A stretch of 9,047 nt of DNA from Oscillospiraceae bacterium. GTDB lineage: Bacteria > Bacillota > Clostridia > Clostridiales > Clostridiaceae. How positions within the stretch are numbered: the stretch's first letter is position 1; every line of letters begins with the position of its first letter. Positions 1-6,672 of the stretch are shown here, piece after piece. A program made the translations under genes and the position numbers. The notes beneath the pieces were generated by a model. It was not told the DNA's origin. It searched no databases and worked only from the letters and a program-made list of their open reading frames with translations. The stretch covers positions 1 through 9,047 of the forward strand of contig WQUF01000430.1 in assembly GCA_009785875.1 (NCBI GenBank), in the 5' to 3' direction.

Positions 1-45
1 AATATCTATGTGGTTAGAAAATAAGTTGGAATTACAGCTTAATTG

Positions 46-111
46 TGCATAATGAATAAACATGCGTCAGCATGTTTATTCATTATGCAACAGCCCCATT
101 ATGCAACAGCC
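46..111. repeat. Perfect 20-bp inverted repeat plus 15-bp tandem direct repeat
   Basis: Positions 46-65 and 70-89 are perfect reverse complements (20 bp) around a 4-nt GTCA loop. The right arm runs into a direct repeat: a 15-base unit beginning CATTATGCAACAGCC at 81-95 recurs at 97-111 (period 16). With one bulged base the stem can be extended by two further pairs into 44-45. No T-run follows the hairpin on either strand, so a simple intrinsic terminator is not favoured. Read on the minus strand the unit is GGCTGTTGCATAATG, which loosely recalls the ends of IS6-like elements, but no transposase is present. A dispersed MITE/REP-like repeat is the most likely reading. The hairpin is certain; its class is an inference. 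Confidence 0.6.
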
Positions 112-229
112 TCAATAAAATATTTTTAAAAATGGTTTAAAAGAAGTATATTGTGTTAAAAATCTAATATAAGAAAAATATATATTAATGTTTATGATGA
201 GTGTTTGTTTTTTGTGAGGAGTAGACAAT

Positions 230-1066
230 ATGAAAGAGGATATTAAGAATAAAGAGTTGAATGATGTACCTATATTATATAAAGAATTAGAAATTGATAA
301 AGTTTTAGATGGAGGAAAAGTGGAAATGGACAATGATAAAATATTAGAGAAGTATTTAGATACCGTTGAATCTGAACGAAAGGATTCAGAACTTCGCATT
401 GCAACTAACATTTCTGATTTTAAAAAAGAATTGAGAGAAGATAGAATAAGCTTTAATGAAAGTCTTTCAAAGCAAGTAGCAGATATCAATACTACTACTC
501 AGAATGCATTAAAAGCAATGGATGACAAATTCGATAGAGCAATTGATAAAATCGATGCTAAAATTGATAAGACTAATGAAGAATTACGAGCATTAATGAA
601 GGAGACAGATGCTAGAATTGAAAAATCAAACGAAGCATATCAAGCAGCGAGAAAGGAATCAGATGCTAAGTTTGACGTTAAATTTGAAAAATCAAACGAA
701 GCATTTAAAGCAGAAATGAAAGAGTCAGATGCTAAATTTGAAAAATCAAACGAAGCATTTAAAGCAGAAATGAAAGAGTCAGATGCTAAATTTGAAAAAT
801 CAATCGAAACATTTAAAGCAGAAATGAAGGAGTCAAATGCTAGATTTGAAAAATCAATCGAAGCATTTAAAGCAGAAATGAAGGAGTTAAATGCCATGTC
901 TGACGCTAAATTTGAGAAAATGAATCTTAAAATGGATAAAATTGCTGATAAAATAACTGAAACATCAGTTACCACTACCAGATGGGTTTTAGCATTAGTT
1001 GCGGCTGCTATGATTTCAATGCTCGGTATGACTATCACATTTATTTTAAAAATATGGAATCCATAA
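230..1066 (+). CDS. Repeat-containing coiled-coil protein with C-terminal membrane anchor
   Basis: I do not recognise a named family. The 278-residue product is Lys/Glu/Asp/Ala-rich and has no Cys. Residues 40-128 look like a long helix. Residues 129-222 consist of 18-residue repeats of the type KFEKSNEAFKAEMKESDA. Residues 223-243 continue the helix (KFEKMNLKMDKIADK). After a short Thr-rich linker (TSVTTTR, 245-251), a single hydrophobic helix spans about 252-274 and the protein ends KIWNP. There is no N-terminal signal peptide, so it looks tail-anchored with a cytoplasmic coiled coil, an arrangement like XhlA-type or other coiled-coil plus one-TM small proteins. An 18-residue period (11+7, or five turns of 3.6) suits a straight rod or oligomerising stalk. 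The ATG at 230 follows GTGAGGAG (214-221) by 8 nt. It is a lone gene converging on the malic enzyme gene. The reading frame is very secure; the function is unknown. Confidence 0.88.
   Translation: MKEDIKNKELNDVPILYKELEIDKVLDGGKVEMDNDKILEKYLDTVESERKDSELRIATNISDFKKELREDRISFNESLSKQVADINTTTQNALKAMDDKFDRAIDKIDAKIDKTNEELRALMKETDARIEKSNEAYQAARKESDAKFDVKFEKSNEAFKAEMKESDAKFEKSNEAFKAEMKESDAKFEKSIETFKAEMKESNARFEKSIEAFKAEMKELNAMSDAKFEKMNLKMDKIADKITETSVTTTRWVLALVAAAMISMLGMTITFILKIWNP
614..895 (+). repeat. 54-bp tandem repeat inside the coiled-coil gene
   Basis: Five in-frame copies of a 54-bp unit are visible: 614-667 (degenerate), then a 12-bp insertion at 668-679, then 680-733, 734-787, 788-841 and 842-895. 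Copies 680-733 and 734-787 are identical. Copy 788-841 differs from them at four bases, and the last copy differs a little more. Since 54 is divisible by 3, gain or loss of units keeps the frame. The identity of the middle copies implies recent duplication, so copy number probably differs between strains. Confidence 0.95.
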
Positions 1067-1097
1067 GAATATTGTTCATTTTTTTAATATGAATATA

Positions 1098-1133
1098 CCC
1101 CATCAGCCTATTATTATATTAATAGGGAAGGGG
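1098..1133. terminator. Hairpin between convergent genes (possible bidirectional terminator)
   Basis: CCTATTA at 1107-1113 pairs perfectly with TAATAGG at 1120-1126 around a 6-nt loop. CCCC at 1098-1101 can pair with GGGG at 1130-1133 across an internal loop of 5 and 3 nt. It lies between the stops of two convergent genes (1066 on plus, 1169 on minus), where a shared terminator is expected. Neither strand has a clean U-run directly after the stem, so termination is an inference. Confidence 0.4.
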
Positions 1134-1168
1134 CAAGTTGCATATTTTCAAAAAAAATTATTCACTTT

Positions 1169-2407
1169 TTATTGTTCACTGCGACGAAGGAGCATACTTG
1201 TATGTTCATAAACCATTTCAGGTGTTATAGAATCTTTTCTTGCTACACCGGATTTAATCGCAGCCTCGGCAACAGCCTTAGCAACATTTGGTGCAACTCT
1301 ATCATCGAAAACATCAGGTATGACATAATCCGGACTTAGTTCATTTTCTGGTATAATGCCAGCTATTGCAAAAGAAGCAGCAATCTCCATCTCGTAATTT
1401 ATATCCTTTGCTCTTACATCAAGAGCACCTCTGAAAATTCCAGGAAAAGCGAGTACATTGTTTACTTGATTTGCCATATCAGAACGACCAGTACAAACAA
1501 CTTTCGCTCCAGCATCAAAAGCATCCTCAGGCATGATCTCAGGAATTGGATTTGCAAGAGCTAAAACAATAGGATCTTTTTTCATAGATCTCACCATCTC
1601 TTTAGTCACACAATTGCCTACTGATACCCCTATGAATACATCGGAATTTTTTATTACATCGCTTAAAAGCCCGCTTTCCTTTTTAAAATTAGTGACTTTA
1701 GCGATTTCTTCTTTATAGATGTTGTTGCAATTAGGGCTACCAGTGTAAATTGCACCTTTAGTATCGCATAGTATTATATAAGAAGCACCCATTGCAATGA
1801 GGAGTTTTGCAATTGCTATCCCTGCAGCTCCAGAACCGTTAATGATTATTTTTATATTTGAAAAATCTTTATTGACAATTTTTAAAGCATTTATTAAGCA
1901 AGCAACTGAGACAACGGCCGTTCCATGCTGATCATCGTGAAAGACTGGGATATTGCTTACTTTTTTAAGCTTTTCTTCAACCTCAAAGCACTCCGGAGCT
2001 TTTATATCTTCTAAATTGATGCCTCCAAAAGAAGTTTCGATATTTGAAACTATTTCTATGAGCTTATCCACATCCTTTGTATCGATGCAGATAGGAAATG
2101 CGTCTAACCCTGCAAATTTTTTAAACAATACAGACTTTCCTTCCATAACAGGTAGGCTGGAAGGAGCACCAAGATTCCCAAGACCTAATACAGAAGTTCC
2201 ATTTGTGATAACAGCTACAAAATTTCCCTTTGAAGTGTAATCATAAATAGTGTCATATTCTTTATAAATCTCAAGGCATGGCTCAGCTACTCCAGGGGAA
2301 TAAGCAAGTGTCAAATCTTTTTTGCTTGTAAGTCTCGTTTTGCAAGTTATGGCAAGTTTCCCTTCATTTTGTTTATGATATTCTAAAGCTTCTTCTCTAT
2401 TATACAA
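1169..2407 (-). CDS. Malic enzyme (malate dehydrogenase, oxaloacetate-decarboxylating), probably NAD-dependent
   Basis: Catalyses (S)-malate + NAD(P)+ to pyruvate + CO2 + NAD(P)H in the cytoplasm. At 412 residues it is the short prokaryotic form without a phosphotransacetylase domain. Visible motifs, in order: YSPGVAEPC with catalytic Tyr36; NGTSVLGLGNLG (69-80); the Lys91 region KSVLFKKFAG; metal ligands Glu133-Asp134 in LEDIKAP; HDDQHGTA (157-164) with Asp159 as third metal ligand; dinucleotide-binding GSGAAGIA (191-198) with an acidic residue, Asp215, after strand 2 (favours NAD); ANPIPEI (285-291); CTGRSD (305-310); FPGIFRGALDVRA (321-333). All key residues are present. The start is TTG at 2405-2407. 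It is preferred because GAGGGA (2413-2418) sits 5 nt upstream, the aspartase stop is only 15 bases away, and the N-terminus matches the family. It is the last gene of the desulfidase-aspartase-malic enzyme operon, probably translationally coupled to aspA. NAD versus NADP preference is inferred. Confidence 0.95.
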   Translation of the reverse strand: MYNREEALEYHKQNEGKLAITCKTRLTSKKDLTLAYSPGVAEPCLEIYKEYDTIYDYTSKGNFVAVITNGTSVLGLGNLGAPSSLPVMEGKSVLFKKFAGLDAFPICIDTKDVDKLIEIVSNIETSFGGINLEDIKAPECFEVEEKLKKVSNIPVFHDDQHGTAVVSVACLINALKIVNKDFSNIKIIINGSGAAGIAIAKLLIAMGASYIILCDTKGAIYTGSPNCNNIYKEEIAKVTNFKKESGLLSDVIKNSDVFIGVSVGNCVTKEMVRSMKKDPIVLALANPIPEIMPEDAFDAGAKVVCTGRSDMANQVNNVLAFPGIFRGALDVRAKDINYEMEIAASFAIAGIIPENELSPDYVIPDVFDDRVAPNVAKAVAEAAIKSGVARKDSITPEMVYEHTSMLLRRSEQ

Positions 2408-2422
2408 TTAAATCCCTCGCTT

Positions 2423-3820
2423 TTATTTTCCAGGTATGCCTGGCTCAGTCATTTTATATGGATCAAGAACTTTAACCAGTTCGTCTTCTGTCATGATGCC
2501 TTTTTCAAGGATTAAATCCTTTACGGATCTTCCTGTATTGAGTGCATCTTTTGCAAGATTTGCAGCATCCTTGTATCCAATATAAGGGCAAAGTGCTGTC
2601 ACAACACCAATGCTATTGTCTACCATAGCTTTACATCTTTCCTTATTGGCAGTTATTCCAACGATGCAGTTTTTAGTAAATGTATCTATGCCATTAGTTA
2701 AAGTATCCAAAGACTGGAATAAATTAAAGAATATGATAGGTTCAAAAGCGTTTAATTCCAATTGACCTGCCTCCACTGCAAGGGTTATAGTAAGGTCATT
2801 TCCCATTAAGTTGAATGCAATTTGATTTATCACTTCTGGTATGACAGGATTTACTTTTCCAGGCATTATGGATGAACCATTTTGCATAGCAGGAAGATTG
2901 ATTTCACTTAGTCCAGCCCTTGGACCAGAGGACAAAAGCCTTAAATCATTGGCTATTTTTGATAAATTTACCGCACAGGTTTTAAGCGTTCCAGATATTT
3001 CAAGGAAGCTATCCAAATTCTGCGTGCCGTCTATTAGGTCAAAGTCACTAAGAAGTGGAATGCCGGTTATTTTTGAAAGGCATGGAATCATATTTTTTGT
3101 GTATTTTATGTCAGCATTTATACCAGTACCAATAGCTGTACCACCTATATTTACAGATTCCATATTTTTCAGGACTTTTTTTAACCTAACAAGATCTCTT
3201 TGAAGTACTATGCTATAAGCACAAAATTCTTGCCCAAGTCTAATTGGAACAGCATCTTGAAGCTGGGTTCGTCCCATTTTAATCACATCGTCCAATTCAT
3301 TTGCCTTATTTAAAAGAGCATCATTGAGTTCTGACAGCTTAACGATGACTTTTCTTAAGAGCTTTATTGCAGTAATCTTACCAGCTGTAGGAATTACATC
3401 GTTAGTAGACTGGCTGCAGTTTACATGGTCATTAGGATCCACGATAGAGTAATCTCCTAATTTTCCATTTAATAATTCGATAGCACGATTAGCGATGACT
3501 TCATTTGCATTCATATTCATTGATGTTCCTGCTCCACCTTGAATTGGATCCACTATAAATTGATCTATAAATTTCCCAGCTAAAATTTCATCGCAGGCTT
3601 TAACTATGACATCTTTAATTTCGTTACTAATGAGACCTAAATCGCAGTTCACAATAGCTGCAGCCTTTTTAACTTCCACCAGGCTCTTGATGAATTCTTC
3701 ATGCAATTTAAAGCCAGTGATTTTAAAATTTTCATATCCCCGGAGTGATTGTACACCGTAATAAGCGTCAATTGGTATTTTTTTAGACCCTATTGAGTCT
3801 GATTCTATTCTATAGTTCAT
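2423..3820 (-). CDS. aspA: Aspartate ammonia-lyase (aspartase)
   Basis: Catalyses L-aspartate to fumarate + NH3 as a cytoplasmic homotetramer of the fumarase/aspartase superfamily. At 465 residues it has the usual length. Aspartase rather than class II fumarase is indicated by GGAGTSMNMNANEVIANRA (95-113; fumarases have GSGTQSNMN), DHVNCSQSTND (131-141), GRTQLQDAVP (183-192; fumarase has His after GRT), GGTAIGTGIN (227-236), the signature loop GSSIMPGKVNP (315-325) with catalytic Ser317 and substrate-binding Lys322 and Asn324, QLELNAFEP (353-361), and the tail KMTEPGIPGK that Bacillus-type aspartases share. The ATG at 3818-3820 follows GAGGAG (3829-3834) by 8 nt. That RBS lies just past the TGA of the upstream desulfidase gene, giving tight coupling. 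Its position before malic enzyme fits fermentation of aspartate through fumarate and malate to pyruvate; the connecting fumarase must be encoded elsewhere. Confidence 0.95.
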   Translation of the reverse strand: MNYRIESDSIGSKKIPIDAYYGVQSLRGYENFKITGFKLHEEFIKSLVEVKKAAAIVNCDLGLISNEIKDVIVKACDEILAGKFIDQFIVDPIQGGAGTSMNMNANEVIANRAIELLNGKLGDYSIVDPNDHVNCSQSTNDVIPTAGKITAIKLLRKVIVKLSELNDALLNKANELDDVIKMGRTQLQDAVPIRLGQEFCAYSIVLQRDLVRLKKVLKNMESVNIGGTAIGTGINADIKYTKNMIPCLSKITGIPLLSDFDLIDGTQNLDSFLEISGTLKTCAVNLSKIANDLRLLSSGPRAGLSEINLPAMQNGSSIMPGKVNPVIPEVINQIAFNLMGNDLTITLAVEAGQLELNAFEPIIFFNLFQSLDTLTNGIDTFTKNCIVGITANKERCKAMVDNSIGVVTALCPYIGYKDAANLAKDALNTGRSVKDLILEKGIMTEDELVKVLDPYKMTEPGIPGK

Positions 3821-3835
3821 ATCTATTACTCCTCA

Positions 3836-4366
3836 TCATAATAAAGATAACAAATAATTAGGCTCATTTTCATCTAATTCTACAAAAAACAAGTTGATTT
3901 CTCTTTCTCTTGAAAGTCTAAAGAATTCCTCCATAAAAATTCCCATTTTACTTATGAATTTACAAGAATAATAATCCTTTTCGTTTATGATTTCACCTCC
4001 ATAATTATCTGATGATCTGGATTTTGTTATTCCACAGCTAGGACTTCCTTTTACACCAATCACGTATTTTATTTCATATCCGTTATTGATATAATTAGAG
4101 ACTTCATTTAAAACAGGATTTATTAGATTGATGCAATGCTCTCTATATATTTTGCTATCATATTGTTCTCTTGACATACTCCATCTGTTCACACCTAAAT
4201 ATAAATTCTCAGGGCATGGAAGTTGAATAATTCCATAATTTTTTTTCATTAAATTTTGGAAAACTTCTTTAAATATTCCTTCGTTTTCGTAAAAATACTC
4301 TACTTTAGAATAACTATTTAAAATACAATGGCTGAGCAATATAATCTTTTTATTTTTAGTGTCCAT
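3836..4366 (-). CDS. TudS/DUF523-like putative desulfidase
   Basis: A 176-residue protein related to the DUF523/TudS family, closest by memory to the branch annotated as CD3072-family TudS-related desulfidase. TudS uses a [4Fe-4S] cluster held by three cysteines to remove sulfur from 2-thiouracil. Three Cys in matching contexts are visible: Cys14 in LLSHCILN, Cys51 in QLPCPE and Cys111 in GSPSCGITKS. The remaining Cys (78, 135) lie outside such motifs. No signal or membrane segment is seen, so it is cytoplasmic. The ATG at 4364-4366 follows AAAGGTG (4371-4377) by 4 nt. It is the first gene of the minus-strand operon and ends 15 bases before aspA. The actual thiolated substrate is unknown. The divergent 8-oxoguanine deaminase suggests a modified nucleobase, but that is inference. 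Confidence 0.85.
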   Translation of the reverse strand: MDTKNKKIILLSHCILNSYSKVEYFYENEGIFKEVFQNLMKKNYGIIQLPCPENLYLGVNRWSMSREQYDSKIYREHCINLINPVLNEVSNYINNGYEIKYVIGVKGSPSCGITKSRSSDNYGGEIINEKDYYSCKFISKMGIFMEEFFRLSREREINLFFVELDENEPNYLLSLL

Positions 4367-4398
4367 AATTCACCTTTCAAATTTATATTTCATAGATT

Positions 4399-4404
4399 AG
4401 TATA
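4399..4404 (-). promoter_or_regulatory. Possible -10 of the minus-strand operon, inside a 10-bp palindrome
   Basis: On the minus strand TATACT (4399-4404) is a good -10 match, 32 bp before the desulfidase ATG. It is embedded in the perfect palindrome TAGTATACTA (4398-4407), which could be a regulator site. No good -35 is seen 17 bp upstream, so this is weak. Confidence 0.3.
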
Positions 4405-4454
4405 CTACAGATTTTTCTAATAATGTATAAATAATTAAAACTGTTCCATTGTTT

Positions 4455-4478
4455 ACTAGTCACTAACCACTAGTCACT
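4455..4478. repeat. ACTAGTCACT direct repeat, 14-bp period
   Basis: ACTAGTCACT occurs at 4455-4464 and again at 4469-4478, separated by AACC, in the middle of the divergent intergenic region. It lies upstream of the candidate deaminase promoter and of the desulfidase promoter. It may be a paired regulator site or one of the simple dispersed intergenic repeats seen in clostridia. The repeat itself is certain. Confidence 0.6.
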
Positions 4479-4490
4479 TCTATACTATGC

Positions 4491-4519
4491 TTGATATTTT
4501 TATAATGTTACGCTAATAT
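4491..4519 (+). promoter_or_regulatory. Candidate sigma-A promoter for the amidohydrolase gene
   Basis: TTGATA (4491-4496; 5 of 6 to the -35 consensus) is followed after exactly 17 bp by TAATAT (4514-4519). This would start transcription about 65 bp before the ATG at 4592. A perfect TATAAT at 4501-4506 overlaps but lacks a good -35. Confidence 0.45.
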
Positions 4520-4591
4520 AAAATTGCTAAATATTTTAACATGAAAATTGAAGAAGTTTTTGATTTTTCAAGTGTGGAGGATTTTAGTTAA

Positions 4592-5965
4592 ATGAAGAAA
4601 AGACTTTTAAAAAATGCTTATAAAATATACACTTTTAACGATGAAGATCAAATTTTAGAATTTCAGAATATACTGATTGTAGATAACAAAATTAGCAAAA
4701 TAGGGAAAGATATACCTTTAGATGAGGATGTAGAGATCATCGATGTTTCAAATAAGATTCTGCTCCCTGGATTTGTAAACACGCATCATCATCTGTATCA
4801 AACCATGTTCAGATGCATAGACGAGGTGCAGGAATTGCCTCTTTTTCCATGGCTAAAAGGTCTATATGAATTCTGGAAATATTTGAATGAAGAGACCGTG
4901 TATTTGGGATCTTTAGTTGGATTTTCTGAGCTAATAAGAACTGGATGTACGACTACTATGGATCATCATTATGTTTTTCCTGAAAATTCGAGAAAGGATT
5001 TAATAGATTTTCAGTTTAAAGCTTCAGAAGAAATTGGGATAAGATTCCATGCATCGAGGGGATCCATGTCTTTAGGAAAAGATAAGGGAGGGCTTCCACC
5101 AAATTGTGTCGTGCAGACTGAAGATGAAATATTGGAAGATTCAGAGAGATTGATCGATAAATATCACGATAAAGATGAATTTGCTATGAAAAGAGTGCTC
5201 CTTGCTCCTTGTTCTCCATTTTCTGTGACAAAGGATCTATTAAAAAAATCAGCTGAATTAGCTAGAAAAAAAGGAGTCATGCTACATACTCATTTAGCAG
5301 AGACCATGGATGAAGAAGGTTTTTGTATTCAAATGTATGGTTTAAGGCCTGTGGAATTGATGGAGGATGTAGGTTTCATTGGAGGGGATACCTGGTTTGC
5401 TCATGGAATATATCTTAATGACGAAGAATTAAAAAGATTGAGAGGATGCGGAATTGCTCACTGCCCTTCTTCAAATATGAAATTAGGAAGCGGTATCTGC
5501 AGAACATCAGAGCTATTTAAAAATGGAGTGAATATTGGAATTGCAGTAGATGGAAGCGCATCGAATGATGGATCTAATATGCTTGAAGAGGTCAGGCGCG
5601 CTTACCTTTTAAACCATCTTAAATATGCAGATAAAGGGTTATCAGCTTATGATATGGTTAAAATAGCCACAAAAGGAGGGGCTAAAGTATTAGGAAGAAA
5701 TGATATAGGAACTCTTGAGGAAGGCAAAGCTGCAGATATTGTTGTGTATGACTTAAATGATATTTGTTACAGTGGGACTCACAATCCACTGACATCTTTG
5801 GTGTGTTGCGGTAATACAAGTATTGTGGATATGACCATCATAAATGGAGAAATCGTGTTTAAGGATGGTAAACTAGCAAATATAGATGAGACTGAAGTGG
5901 CAAGGAATGCGGTGAGGCACTCTAAAGAATTGATAAAAATGCAAAGAAATTTAAAATCAGAATAG
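4592..5965 (+). CDS. Amidohydrolase, probably 8-oxoguanine deaminase
   Basis: A 457-residue metal-dependent amidohydrolase of the cytoplasmic aminohydrolase group (AtzB/TrzA/guanine deaminase relatives). The closest recognised pattern is 8-oxoguanine deaminase (8-oxoguanine + H2O to urate + NH3). N-terminal beta-sandwich segment (1-58), then the TIM barrel. GFVNTHHHLYQT carries metal ligands His65 and His67. CTTTMDHHYVFP (119-130), FHASRGSMSLGKDKGGLPP (152-170) and LAPCSPFSVT (204-213) are hallmark blocks of that subgroup. LHTHLAET has His234 and Glu237, AHG has His271, HCPSSNM spans 290-296, and VDGSASND has Asp320. A C-terminal GTLEEGKAADIVVYDL returns to the sandwich. All catalytic residues are intact. 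GGAGG (4576-4580) lies 11 nt before the ATG, a rather long spacing. It is divergent from the desulfidase operon. Part of its 3' end is repeated in decayed form at about 6709-6786. The exact substrate (8-oxoguanine, guanine or another aminated ring) is inferred. Confidence 0.9.
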   Translation: MKKRLLKNAYKIYTFNDEDQILEFQNILIVDNKISKIGKDIPLDEDVEIIDVSNKILLPGFVNTHHHLYQTMFRCIDEVQELPLFPWLKGLYEFWKYLNEETVYLGSLVGFSELIRTGCTTTMDHHYVFPENSRKDLIDFQFKASEEIGIRFHASRGSMSLGKDKGGLPPNCVVQTEDEILEDSERLIDKYHDKDEFAMKRVLLAPCSPFSVTKDLLKKSAELARKKGVMLHTHLAETMDEEGFCIQMYGLRPVELMEDVGFIGGDTWFAHGIYLNDEELKRLRGCGIAHCPSSNMKLGSGICRTSELFKNGVNIGIAVDGSASNDGSNMLEEVRRAYLLNHLKYADKGLSAYDMVKIATKGGAKVLGRNDIGTLEEGKAADIVVYDLNDICYSGTHNPLTSLVCCGNTSIVDMTIINGEIVFKDGKLANIDETEVARNAVRHSKELIKMQRNLKSE

Positions 5966-6048
5966 CATATTTTTTTTAATATGGAATATAAATGAATAAA
6001 GGTCTATAGGGGGATTTGTACATAAAAATATTTTTAAGGAGATTAAAT

Positions 6049-6246
6049 ATGCCTTTTGATGAGGAAATAACCCTAGAAGAATATGATTTGAGTCTTTTAA
6101 ATGAGTTAAAAAGAAATGGAATAATAAATAATAGAGATGAAATTAGGAAAAATTTGCTTTCTTTTGATAGACCTCAATTTTCAAGCGCAGTAAACCAAAT
6201 CGATATTTGGAGTAAAGGACGAATATGTGAAATTAAATCAAATTAA
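6049..6246 (+). CDS. Small hypothetical protein, SHOCT-like helical hairpin look
   Basis: A 65-residue protein I do not recognise. The ATG at 6049 is chosen because AAGGAG (6036-6041) sits 7 nt upstream; an in-frame TTG at 6016 has no well-spaced RBS. The acidic N-terminus (MPFDEEITLEEYD) is followed by LSLLNELKRNGIINNRDEI and later LLSFDRPQF. The pattern L-x2-L-x2-L-x3-G-I-I followed by a second helix resembles the short SHOCT domain, but the match is by eye only. No signal peptide or membrane segment is seen. It starts 83 bp after the deaminase stop and 16 bp before the next small ORF, so it is probably co-transcribed with at least the latter. Confidence 0.6.
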   Translation: MPFDEEITLEEYDLSLLNELKRNGIINNRDEIRKNLLSFDRPQFSSAVNQIDIWSKGRICEIKSN

Positions 6247-6262
6247 AAATGGGAATAAATAT

Positions 6263-6397
6263 ATGAAAATAAATGTAGTCGATAGGCACATGAGGCAATA
6301 CTTGAATAGAGGCTTCATTAATCAGAATACTTATGATAGAGTGGTTCCAAAAAAAGATCCTAAAGGAGAAGATTTATTGAAGACTTTAGGGCTGTAG
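6263..6397 (+). CDS. Very small hypothetical ORF (44 aa)
   Basis: ATG at 6263-6265 and TAG at 6395-6397 give a basic 44-residue product beginning MKINVVDRHMRQYLNR and ending LLKTLGL. A weak GGGA (6251-6254) lies 8 nt upstream. It follows the previous small ORF by 16 bp. The block RQYLNRGFINQNTYDR resembles the neighbour's NELKRNGIINNRDEIR in layout (helix, Gly, Ile-Asn, polar helix). The two may be related, or both may be fragments of a larger ancestral gene. The composition is protein-like (Tyr, Arg, Asp, Pro in place of poly-Lys/Asn), which supports real coding. Function unknown. Confidence 0.5.
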   Translation: MKINVVDRHMRQYLNRGFINQNTYDRVVPKKDPKGEDLLKTLGL

Positions 6398-6471
6398 ACA
6401 ATAATATTTTAAAAAATATGTAGGAAATTTTTATATAAATTTAGTCAAATTAAAGTTCGATATAACCATTG

Positions 6472-6516
6472 ATACACCTGGTTTTTAAGAAAAAAGCCTA
6501 GGTTTGGTTGGTGTAT
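6472..6516. other. Two-stem structured intergenic element
   Basis: ATACACC (6472-6478) pairs with GGTGTAT (6510-6516). Inside it GGTTTTT (6480-6486) pairs with AAAAAGCC-type bases at 6492-6498 (one G-U). The 11 bases at 6499-6509, TAGGTTTGGTT, stay unpaired. It could be a terminator remnant, a small RNA element or a mobile-repeat core, since TAGTCAAAT flanks it on both sides. It matches no riboswitch consensus I can recall. The A-rich rather than U-rich 3' flank argues against a strong terminator in plus orientation. Confidence 0.35.
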
Positions 6517-6672
6517 GAAAAAATAAATATATAGTCAAATAAAACATATATAATAGTGTTAATAAACTTATAATAGGATATAAATTATATTTTAATCATG
6601 TATATATAAACATATATTAAAGTAATACTGCTAAGGTAAATTTTTGCTTAACTTTAGGGTTTTTATATATTG

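Noticed and set aside
1..24. Possible tail of an upstream gene (stop at 22-24 in frame 1)
   Set aside because: Seven codons are too few to support a coding call.
46..111. CRISPR array
   Set aside because: Only two adjacent copies with a one-base gap and no spacers or cas genes.
640..1038. Open frame on the minus strand through the coiled-coil repeats
   Set aside because: It is the antisense shadow of the repeat array, with repetitive Ser/Ala/Leu/Phe composition and no RBS; the plus-strand frame has a strong RBS and sensible protein.
1953..2240. Plus-strand ORF opposite the malic enzyme gene
   Set aside because: Antisense shadow of a well-conserved enzyme; same for 1533-1718 and for 2841-3203 opposite aspA.
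2423..3820. Class II fumarase as the identity of the lyase gene
   Set aside because: The GAGTS, GRTQLQ and C-terminal MTEPGIPGK features are those of aspartases.
5966..5983. CATATT/AATATG inverted repeat after the deaminase stop as a terminator
   Set aside because: The stem is only six A/T-rich pairs with the T-run in the loop, not after it.
6016..6048. TTG-initiated extension of the 65-residue small protein
   Set aside because: The AAGGAG at 6036-6041 is ideally placed for the ATG at 6049, while the TTG has only a G-run 2-3 bases away.
6472..6516. Known riboswitch (purine, c-di-GMP, preQ1, T-box)
   Set aside because: No consensus elements of these classes could be matched by eye.
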